5,832 nt of DNA from Pseudomonadota bacterium (GTDB lineage: Bacteria; Pseudomonadota; Gammaproteobacteria; Steroidobacterales; Steroidobacteraceae), in assembly GCA_021817875.1 (NCBI GenBank), contig JAKAFQ010000292.1, positions 1-5,832 of the forward strand. The letters run 5' to 3'. Under the pieces are notes generated by a model that worked only from the letters and a program-made list of their open reading frames with translations, did no database searches and was not told the DNA's origin. The position numbers were made by a program, and so were the translations under genes. This document shows positions 1 to 5,146 of this stretch, one piece after another. Position 1 is the first letter of the stretch; each line of letters begins with the position of its first letter.

Positions 1-5
1 AATCA

Positions 6-34
6 GCCACTCACGGTCTGCAATGGCGAGTGGC
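6..34. repeat. 7-bp perfect inverted repeat upstream of acpP
   Basis: GCCACTC at 6-12 is matched exactly by its reverse complement GAGTGGC at 28-34, with a 15-base spacer. The arms start 22 bases apart, about two helical turns, which is the geometry of a dimeric repressor operator but would also allow an RNA hairpin. It lies 20 bases upstream of the candidate -10 box at 54-59, so it overlaps the place where a -35 element would sit. The arms are seen directly; any operator role is inference and no regulator can be named. Confidence 0.4.
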
Positions 35-40
35 GGCCCG

Positions 41-59
41 AGGGGTGTTCCCCTAAAAT
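41..59 (+). promoter_or_regulatory. candidate acpP promoter -10 box with overlapping small dyad
   Basis: TAAAAT at 54-59 matches the sigma-70 -10 consensus TATAAT at five of six positions and stands out as an A/T island in very GC-rich DNA. It would place transcription start near 66 and give a leader of roughly 70 bases before acpP. No convincing -35 hexamer is present at 15-19 bases spacing (the region reads AGTGGCGGC), so the promoter may be weak or activator-dependent. A perfect 5-bp dyad, AGGGG (41-45) and CCCCT (50-54) around the loop TGTT, abuts the -10 and shares its first T. acpP commonly has its own promoter in related bacteria because carrier protein is needed in large excess. Confidence 0.45.
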
Positions 60-65
60 ACCGCG

Positions 66-98
66 CCCCCTGCCGCACCCTTCGAGGTGGCGCGGGGG
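66..98 (+). other. imperfect GC-rich hairpin in the presumed acpP leader
   Basis: CCCCC at 66-70 can pair with GGGGG at 94-98, and CACC at 76-79 with GGTG at 86-89, around a six-base loop (80-85). The two helices are separated by an asymmetric internal loop (71-75 against 90-93). If transcription starts near 66 this hairpin would lie at the very 5' end of the acpP mRNA, a position where stems protect transcripts from 5'-end-dependent decay. There is no T-run after it, so it does not look like an intrinsic terminator for the upstream gene. Pairing is by eye; function is inference. Confidence 0.3.
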
Positions 99-124
99 AG
101 CGCATAGTTCATTCACCCATGCAT

Positions 125-129
125 AAGGA
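125..129 (+). promoter_or_regulatory. ribosome binding site of acpP
   Basis: AAGGA, nine bases before the ATG at 139. It is among the clearest Shine-Dalgarno sequences in the window and is surrounded by relatively A/T-rich, unstructured bases, in keeping with a very highly translated gene. It fixes the ATG at 139 as the start. Confidence 0.8.
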
Positions 130-138
130 CCCACCTTA

Positions 139-381
139 ATGAGCACAGTTGAGCAGCAGGTCAAAGCCATCGTGGCCGAGCAGCTTGGCGTCAAGCAGGA
201 GCAGGTGACCAATGACGCCTCGTTCGTCGATGATCTCGGCGCCGATTCGCTCGACACCGTCGAGCTGGTCATGGCGCTCGAAGAAGAATTCGAGATCGAG
301 ATCCCGGACGAGGATGCCGAGAAGATCACCACGGTCCAGCAGGCGATCGATTACATCAACGAGCGCCGCAACAAGGCCTGA
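139..381 (+). CDS. acpP: acyl carrier protein
   Basis: This small acidic cytosolic protein carries acyl chains as thioesters on 4'-phosphopantetheine during type II fatty acid synthesis and donates them to lipid, lipid A and lipoyl pathways. It has 80 residues, the normal length. The phosphopantetheine site is the canonical DSL motif in the sequence [19 protein letters not shown], with the modified serine at residue 37 (36 after removal of Met). The acidic recognition helix (residues 37-52, rich in Glu and Asp) and the [19 protein letters not shown] segment leading into helix IV are intact. Start ATG has a good AAGGA ribosome binding site. fabF follows after 90 bases, whereas most later genes touch or overlap, so acpP is set apart from the rest of the operon, probably to allow much higher expression. 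Codon choice is more A-ending (GAA, CAG, AAG mix) than its neighbours, as expected for a short abundant protein. Identification is essentially certain. Confidence 0.98.
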   Translation: MSTVEQQVKAIVAEQLGVKQEQVTNDASFVDDLGADSLDTVELVMALEEEFEIEIPDEDAEKITTVQQAIDYINERRNKA

Positions 382-392
382 GCCGCGGCGGG

Positions 393-426
393 CGGTCGCG
401 CGCCGGCGTGCCGCGCCGCGCGACCG
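393..426 (+). other. strong GC-rich hairpin between acpP and fabF
   Basis: CGGTCGCGCG at 393-402 is exactly complementary to CGCGCGACCG at 417-426, giving a 10-bp stem with a 14-base, itself GC-rich loop. It begins 11 bases after the acpP stop codon. The following bases (GGCGGCAGGG) contain no T-run, so it is not a standard intrinsic terminator. Such a stem at the 3' end of acpP could block 3'-to-5' exonucleases and stabilise an acpP-only mRNA, or act as a partial attenuator, either of which would give more AcpP than FabF. The stem is seen directly; the role is inferred. Confidence 0.6.
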
Positions 427-471
427 GGCGGCAGGGTTCGAAACTCTCATCATCCAGAAGACAGGCAGCGT

Positions 472-1719
472 GTGAGCAAGCGTCGAGTGGTCGTGACGGG
501 GCTGGGCATCGTGTCGCCGGTGGGCAGCGCGGTCGAGACGGCGTGGAAGGCCATCCTCGCGGGCGAGAGCGGCATCGGGCCGGTCACCCGCTTCGATGTG
601 TCGGCTTTCGCGGTGCGCTTCGGCGGGCATGTCCGCGATTTCGACATCGACCGGTATTTCGACTCGAAGGAACAGCGGCGCATGGACGAGTTCATGCACT
701 ACGGCGTCGCCGCGGGTATCCAGGCGGTCGAGGACTCCGGGATCGATTTCTCCAAGGTGGATGTCACGCGCTGCGGCGCGGTCTGCGGCGCGGGCATCGG
801 CGGGCTCGGCACCATCGAGAGAGAGTACGGCGAGGTGGTCAAGGCCGCCAATCCCCGCAAGATCTCGCCGTTCTTCGTGCCTGCGAGCATCATCAACATG
901 ATCTCGGGACATCTGTCGATCCGCTACGGGATCAAGGGTCCGAATCTCGGCGTGGTGACGGCCTGCACCACCTCGACCCATGCCATCGGCCTGGCGATGC
1001 GCACCATCCAGTACGGCGATGCCGACGTGCTGATCGCCGGCGGTGGCGAGATGGCGACCACGGTGTGCGGGCTGGCGAGCTTCGCCCAGGCGAAGGCCCT
1101 GTCGCGGCGCAACGAGGCGCCGACCGAGGCCAGTCGACCGTGGGACCGGGACCGGGACGGGTTCGTGCTGAGCGATGGCGGCGGGGCGGTGATCCTCGAG
1201 GAGCTCGAGCACGCGCGGGCCCGCGGGGCGCGCATTTATGCCGAGCTGGTGGGTTTCGGGATGAGCGGCGATGCCTACCACATCACGCTGCCGCCGGAAG
1301 ACGGTGAAGGCGCGCGGCTCTCGATGGTCAACGCGCTGCAGGACGCCGGATTGAATCCGACGGACGTGCAGTACGTCAACGCGCACGCAACCTCGACGCC
1401 GGCCGGTGACAAGGCTGAGACCGTCGCGCTCAAGCGTGCCTTCGGCGAGTACGCGTATCGTCTCGCGGTGAGCTCCACCAAATCGATGACGGGGCATCTG
1501 CTGGGTGCGGCCGGTGTGGTGGAGGCGATCTTCTCCATTCTGGCCATCCGCGATCAGGTCGCGCCTCCCACCATCAATTATCAGACGCCCGATCCGGACT
1601 GCGATCTGGATTACGTGCCCAACACGGCCCGGCCGCTGAAGATCGACGTTGCCCTGTCGAACTCCTTCGGTTTCGGCGGCACCAACGGCACGGTGGTCTT
1701 CAGGCGCTTCACCGGCTGA
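472..1719 (+). CDS. fabF: beta-ketoacyl-ACP synthase II
   Basis: This cytosolic condensing enzyme extends acyl-ACP with malonyl-ACP by decarboxylative Claisen condensation. FabF (KAS II) is the form associated with elongating C16:1 to C18:1 and tuning membrane fluidity. The protein has 415 residues, as expected (E. coli about 413). The complete Cys-His-His triad is present: Cys165 in VVTACTTSTH, His305 in VNAHATSTP and His342 in STKSMTGHLLGAAG. The C-terminal gating loop FGFGGTNG lies around residues 399-406. Other family landmarks are VVVTGLGIVSPVG at residues 6-18, SRPWDRDRDGFVLSDGGG (221-238) and VGFGMSGDAYHIT (260-272). The start is GTG 472 because it gives the standard N terminus MSKRRVVVTGLG; the ribosome binding site is weak (AGG at 463-465). 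It follows acpP as in most proteobacteria. FabB is distinguished by different loops, and gene order also supports FabF. No defect seen. Confidence 0.97.
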   Translation: MSKRRVVVTGLGIVSPVGSAVETAWKAILAGESGIGPVTRFDVSAFAVRFGGHVRDFDIDRYFDSKEQRRMDEFMHYGVAAGIQAVEDSGIDFSKVDVTRCGAVCGAGIGGLGTIEREYGEVVKAANPRKISPFFVPASIINMISGHLSIRYGIKGPNLGVVTACTTSTHAIGLAMRTIQYGDADVLIAGGGEMATTVCGLASFAQAKALSRRNEAPTEASRPWDRDRDGFVLSDGGGAVILEELEHARARGARIYAELVGFGMSGDAYHITLPPEDGEGARLSMVNALQDAGLNPTDVQYVNAHATSTPAGDKAETVALKRAFGEYAYRLAVSSTKSMTGHLLGAAGVVEAIFSILAIRDQVAPPTINYQTPDPDCDLDYVPNTARPLKIDVALSNSFGFGGTNGTVVFRRFTG

Positions 1720-1729
1720 AGACCGCTCT

Positions 1730-3118
1730 TTGATCAGCCGCGATCTCGACGCTCCTCCCCCGGTGTTGCGAGGACTTGCGGCACGCCATCCCGAGCGCTA
1801 CCCGGTGCTGCTCGACAGCGCGGCCGAGGGGCCGCTCGGGCGATTCAGTGTGCTCATGGCCGAACCTTCGGCGGCGCTGTGGTGCGATGCCGGGGGGCGG
1901 CTCGGCGCGGCGGGCGCGCCGGCCGCGGCGATCGGCGCGGGCGGCGGATTTCTCGATGCACTCGAGAGATGGTGGCGCAGCGAGCAGGCGGCGTGCGCAC
2001 CGGCTGACGAGCCTGCCTTCAACGGCTGGGCGGTGTTTCTCGGCTACGAGATGGCCGGGGAGATCGAGCCGCGCCTGGCGCTGCCACGGGCGGCCTTTCC
2101 GTGGCGGGCCTACGCGCTGCGCATCCCGTGCACCGTGGTGCACGATCGGTTGAGCGGCAGAACGCGCGCGGTGGCCGAAGCGGGCGCCGCCGGGGCGATC
2201 GGCCGGATCGAAGCCGATGTGCGGGCCGCGGCGCGTGATACGCCGGCGGCACTCGAGCCGCTGCGGATCCTGGGGGTCGAGGAAGAGCCCCCGGAGGCCT
2301 ATCTGGAGCGCGTGCGGTGTGCCCAGCGGTACATCAGTGCCGGGGAGATCTACCAGGCCAACCTGTCGCGCCCGTGGCGGGCGGGGATCGCGGGCGCCGG
2401 CGCGGTGGGCGCGCTGTATGCGCGGCTCTGCCAGGCCAATCCCGCACCCTTCGCGGCGCTCGCGCAGTGGCGCGGCAGCGCCATCCTCAGCTCCTCGCCC
2501 GAGAGGCTGCTGCGTCTCGACGGCCGGCAGCTCGAGACACGCCCGATCGCCGGCACACGCCCGCGCAGCCGCCGATCGGGCGAGGACGCACGCGAGATGG
2601 CCGCGCTGGTCGCGCACCCCAAGGAGCGCGCCGAGCACATCATGCTGATCGACCTCGAGCGCAACGACCTCGGCCGGGTCTGCGAGCCGGGGACGGTGCG
2701 GGTCGATGAGCTGATGCGCATCGAGTCCTACGCGCACGTGCATCACATCGTCTCCAACGTGAGCGGGCGGCTGCGGGCGCAGATGACGCCGATCGATGCG
2801 CTGCGCGCGGTGTTTCCCGGCGGAACGATCACCGGCTGCCCGAAGTTCCGCTGCATGCAGATCATCGCGCAGCTCGAGGGCACGGGCCGCGGCGCCTACA
2901 CCGGCGCACTCGGCTGGCTGGGGCTCGACGGCAGCCTGGATTTCAACATCCTGATCCGTACACTCGCCGTTCATGGCGCGGCGCTCGAGCTGCGGGCCGG
3001 GGCGGGTATCGTCGCCGACTCCGATCCCCAGCGGGAGCTCGAGGAGACTCGCGCCAAGGCGCGCGGGCTGCTCGCCGCGCTCGAGTCACCGTGTGCCCTC
3101 GCGGGGGCGCGCGGATGA
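1730..3118 (+). CDS. pabB: aminodeoxychorismate synthase component I
   Basis: PabB converts chorismate plus ammonia (delivered by the glutaminase PabA, not in this window) to 4-amino-4-deoxychorismate, the first committed step to 4-aminobenzoate and folate. With a TTG start at 1730 it has 462 residues, close to E. coli PabB (453). The N-terminal anthranilate-synthase-I-like domain spans about residues 20-130, and the chorismate-binding domain about 190-455. Visible motifs are GEIYQANLS (205-213), SSSPERLL (254-261), RPIAGTRPR (271-279), LIDLERNDLGRV (306-317), ESYAHVHHIVSNV (332-344), GGTITGCPKFRCMQI (364-378), DFNILIRT (404-411) and GAGIVADSDPQRELEET (424-440). TGCPK and NILIRT mark it as PabB rather than TrpE, whose usual forms are SGAPK and AIAIRT. 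However, the position of E. coli's nucleophilic Lys274 is alanine here, as in TrpE. TTG 1730 was chosen because no ATG is available and GAAG at 1718-1721 lies eight bases upstream; GTG 1763 is the alternative. It starts 10 bases after fabF and its TGA overlaps the pabC ATG. Confidence 0.92.
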   Translation: MISRDLDAPPPVLRGLAARHPERYPVLLDSAAEGPLGRFSVLMAEPSAALWCDAGGRLGAAGAPAAAIGAGGGFLDALERWWRSEQAACAPADEPAFNGWAVFLGYEMAGEIEPRLALPRAAFPWRAYALRIPCTVVHDRLSGRTRAVAEAGAAGAIGRIEADVRAAARDTPAALEPLRILGVEEEPPEAYLERVRCAQRYISAGEIYQANLSRPWRAGIAGAGAVGALYARLCQANPAPFAALAQWRGSAILSSSPERLLRLDGRQLETRPIAGTRPRSRRSGEDAREMAALVAHPKERAEHIMLIDLERNDLGRVCEPGTVRVDELMRIESYAHVHHIVSNVSGRLRAQMTPIDALRAVFPGGTITGCPKFRCMQIIAQLEGTGRGAYTGALGWLGLDGSLDFNILIRTLAVHGAALELRAGAGIVADSDPQRELEETRAKARGLLAALESPCALAGARG

Positions 3119-4089
3119 CACACCCCCCGGAAGGCAGCCGTGAGCGGGCGAACCAGCGGCCCCGCACGGACGCGTCGCCTCGGCACCGGGCAGCCGGGCC
3201 GGACGGGCCAACCGAGGGCCCTGCCGCGCCGGAAGGGAAGTGCGATGCTCCGGTCATATGGATCAACGGCGAGGCGGCCGGGCGCCTCTCGCCGCTCGAT
3301 CGGGGACTGCATTTCGGCGATGGCCTATTCGAGACCATTGCCTGTCCCGCGGGCCGGCCCCGCTGGCTGCGGCTGCATCTGGAACGGCTCGCCCTCGGCT
3401 GTGCCCGTCTTGGCCTGCCGACGCCCGGCCCGGCGCGGCTGCAGCGCGCCGTCGAGCAGGCGGCCGCCGAGGGCGGCCGCTGCCTCGTCAAGCTGCTGCT
3501 GACGCGCGGCCCGGCGGTCCAGCGCGGGTACGCCTGGGGCGGTGAGTCGGGCAGCTGGCTCGTGATCCGCTATCCTTGGCCGCACGAGGACCCGGCGCTC
3601 GGGCGTTCGGGTGTGCGGGTGCGCACCGCCGCGACCCGGCTCGGGGAGAATCCGGCGCTCGCGGGGCTGAAGCACTGCAATCGCCTGGAGCAGATCCTGG
3701 CGCGCAACGAGGACCGATCCGCGCAGACCGATGAAGCGCTCATGCTCAGTCATTCCGGCAAACTGGTCTCCGGCACCATGACCAACGTGTTTCTGGTGGA
3801 CGGCCCGGCGCAATCGCCGCGGCTGCGTACCCCCGAGGTCTCGCTGTGCGGGGTCGCGGGCATCATGCGCCGCGTGGTGTTGGGGGAGGCCGCCGCCGAG
3901 GGCATCCCGACCACCGAGTGCGCGCTGTGGCCGCGGGACCTCGAGGCCGCGACCGAGGTGTTTCTGACCAATGCGCGGATCGGCATCTGGCCGGTGCGTG
4001 CGCTCGAGGGCCGGCCGCTCGCTCCGGGTCCGGTGACGCGTCGCCTGCAGGCGCGGCTCGCGCCGCTGCTCGAAGGTCGCGATGGCTGA
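3115..4089 (+). CDS. pabC: aminodeoxychorismate lyase (PLP-dependent, class IV fold)
   Basis: PabC eliminates pyruvate from 4-amino-4-deoxychorismate to give 4-aminobenzoate, the step after PabB. It belongs to the fold-type IV PLP enzymes shared with D-amino-acid and branched-chain aminotransferases. As called it has 324 residues against about 269 in E. coli. The conserved part begins only at residue 47: VIWINGEAAGRLSPLDRGLHFGDGLFET (47-74, in two adjoining blocks). The PLP lysine is Lys186 in GLKHCNRLEQIL. LSHSGKLVSGTMTNVFLV (211-228), SLCGVAGIMR (243-252) and EVFLTNARIGIWPV (281-294) match the expected cofactor-binding segments. Residues 1-46 are a low-complexity Arg/Pro/Gly/Ala stretch with no recognisable homology. 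ATG 3115 is the only ATG, GTG or TTG in this frame before the domain and overlaps the pabB stop (ATGA), but the real start may differ (see findings). A related transaminase is possible from motifs alone; adjacency to pabB makes PabC much more likely. Confidence 0.9.
   Translation: MTHPPEGSRERANQRPRTDASPRHRAAGPDGPTEGPAAPEGKCDAPVIWINGEAAGRLSPLDRGLHFGDGLFETIACPAGRPRWLRLHLERLALGCARLGLPTPGPARLQRAVEQAAAEGGRCLVKLLLTRGPAVQRGYAWGGESGSWLVIRYPWPHEDPALGRSGVRVRTAATRLGENPALAGLKHCNRLEQILARNEDRSAQTDEALMLSHSGKLVSGTMTNVFLVDGPAQSPRLRTPEVSLCGVAGIMRRVVLGEAAAEGIPTTECALWPRDLEAATEVFLTNARIGIWPVRALEGRPLAPGPVTRRLQARLAPLLEGRDG
3231..3247 (+). promoter_or_regulatory. strong Shine-Dalgarno-like sequence and out-of-frame ATG inside the 5' part of pabC
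   Basis: GGAAGGGAAG at 3231-3240 is the most purine-rich ribosome-binding-site-like stretch near pabC, and is followed by ATG at 3245-3247 at a suitable distance (eight bases after GGAAGG). The site lies only a few codons before the conserved PabC domain, exactly where a standard-length PabC would begin. However the ATG is in a different frame from that domain. It may be the true initiation region if one base is missing from this sequence near 3248-3253, or it may be fortuitous. Confidence 0.35.
4072..4077 (+). promoter_or_regulatory. ribosome binding site of mltG inside the end of pabC
   Basis: GAAGGT at 4072-4077 lies five bases before the mltG ATG at 4082, inside the last codons of pabC. 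It supports ATG 4082 as the start and hence the 8-base gene overlap, so mltG can recruit ribosomes by itself as well as by coupling. Confidence 0.65.
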
Positions 4090-5146
4090 GCGGTCCTCGG
4101 GAAAACCCCTGGCGCTCGCCGCGGCGCTGGTGCTCGCGGTGCTGCTCGCGGCGGCCGGCGGCTATGCGCTGCTCGAGCACAATTACTTCGCGCCGGGACC
4201 GGCGCCGGCCACGGTGCGTCTCAACGTGGCCGCCGGCGAGAGCCTGGGCAGCGTGTTCGAGCGGCTGGCGGCTCTCGGGGCGCTGCGCCATCCGCGCGAG
4301 GTGGAGTGGTATCTGCGGCTGCGGCGGCTGACGCCGCGGGTGGAGATCGGCGTCTATGACCTGCCGGCTCACGCGAGTCCGGCGCAGATCGTGCGCCTGT
4401 TCGCGCTGGGACGCGTCGTGCTCGATCGGATCACGGTCGTGGAGGGGGCGACGTTCGCCGATTTCCTCCAGGAGCTCGATGCCGATCCGGACATCGATCC
4501 GACGCTGCGCGGCAGGAGCGACCGGCAGATCATGGCCGCCCTCGGCCATCCCGGACAGAGCCCCGAGGGCCGATTTTTCCCCTCCACCTACCGCTTCTCG
4601 CCGGGCACCCCGGACCTGACGATCCTGCGCATGGCGTATCAGCAGATGTCCGCGATGCTGGCGCGGGTGTGGCGCGGGCGTGAGGCGGGCCTGCCGCTGA
4701 AGACGCCTTACCAGGCGCTCATTCTGGCCTCGATGATCGAAAAGGAAACCGGCGTGGCCGATGAGCGGGCGCGCATCGCCGGAGTGTTCGTCAACCGCCT
4801 GCGCCGCGGCATGCGCCTGCAGTCCGACCCGACGGTCATCTACGGACTCGGTAAGCGTTATCACGGTACACTCACCAGCGGCGATCTGGCCGCCGACACG
4901 CCGTACAACACCTACACCCGCGGCGGACTGCCTCCGACACCGATTGCGCTGCCCGGGCTGCCGTCGCTGCTCGCCGCCGTGCATCCGGCGCCGACTCAGG
5001 ACCTGTACTTCGTCGCCACCGGCAAGGGCGGCCACCGGTTCTCGAAGACCCTGGCGCAGCACGATGCGCAGCTGCGGCGCTATCTGGCGCAACTGCGACG
5101 GGCGAAGCGCAGCGCAAGCGCGCGTCCCGGTGGCGCGCGGCCATGA
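4082..5146 (+). CDS. mltG: endolytic murein transglycosylase MltG (YceG family)
   Basis: MltG is an inner-membrane lytic transglycosylase that cuts within nascent glycan strands and is thought to set strand length by releasing growing peptidoglycan from its synthases. The protein has 354 residues (E. coli 340). A short cytoplasmic N terminus (MAERSSGK) is followed by one hydrophobic, Ala/Leu-rich transmembrane segment at about residues 9-31, with the rest periplasmic. A LysM-like small domain (about 44-115) precedes the YceG catalytic domain. Key motifs are EGRFFPSTYRF (162-172), ILASMIEKETG (214-224) with the catalytic Glu at 220 (E. coli Glu218), RLQSDPTVIYG (245-255) and YNTYTRGGLPPTPIALPG (275-292). 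LYFVATGKGGHRFSKTLAQH (308-327) closes the domain. The last 16 residues are a basic Arg/Ala/Ser tail that probably is not conserved. It overlaps pabC by 8 bases and tmk by 4, the normal position for this gene in gammaproteobacteria. Confidence 0.96.
   Translation: MAERSSGKPLALAAALVLAVLLAAAGGYALLEHNYFAPGPAPATVRLNVAAGESLGSVFERLAALGALRHPREVEWYLRLRRLTPRVEIGVYDLPAHASPAQIVRLFALGRVVLDRITVVEGATFADFLQELDADPDIDPTLRGRSDRQIMAALGHPGQSPEGRFFPSTYRFSPGTPDLTILRMAYQQMSAMLARVWRGREAGLPLKTPYQALILASMIEKETGVADERARIAGVFVNRLRRGMRLQSDPTVIYGLGKRYHGTLTSGDLAADTPYNTYTRGGLPPTPIALPGLPSLLAAVHPAPTQDLYFVATGKGGHRFSKTLAQHDAQLRRYLAQLRRAKRSASARPGGARP

Noticed and set aside
1..126. 3' end of fabG at the left edge
   Set aside because: The first-frame reading stays open to a stop at 124-126 but shows no FabG C-terminal sequence and includes the promoter-like region, so it is treated as intergenic.
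393..426. Intrinsic terminator after acpP
   Set aside because: The stem is strong but the next bases are GGCGGCAGGG with no T-run, so a standard terminator is not supported; listed instead as a hairpin of uncertain role.
432..456. tRNA-like T-arm sequence (AGGGTTCGAAACTCT) before fabF
   Set aside because: The loop TTCGAAA and a partly paired stem resemble a tRNA T-arm, but no matching acceptor strand, D-arm or anticodon arm is found at the right distance upstream.
408..1307. Plus-strand 299-codon frame overlapping fabF
   Set aside because: It is a frame-shifted reading of fabF giving an Arg/Gly/His-rich protein; the fabF frame contains the full catalytic triad.
136..1497. Long antisense open frame (453 codons) opposite acpP and fabF
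   Set aside because: It is opposite two certain genes, its product is Arg/His/Asp-rich without any recognisable motif, and such shadows are expected from the third-position GC bias. The same applies to the minus-strand frames at 1709-2974 and 3863-5092.
1649..1729. Upstream extension of pabB to a TTG inside fabF
   Set aside because: It would overlap fabF by 71 bases, the extra residues are a shifted reading of the fabF C terminus, and PabB length is normal from 1730.
1730..3118. Anthranilate synthase TrpE
   Set aside because: The PIAGT motif is TrpE-like, but TGCPK, NILIRT and the adjacent pabC point to PabB.
3140..3502. Alternative 120-codon frame starting at GTG 3140 with GGAAGG upstream
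   Set aside because: Beyond about 3253 it runs out of frame through the conserved PabC domain and encodes Arg/Ala-rich sequence with no motif; only its initiation region is of interest for the pabC start question.
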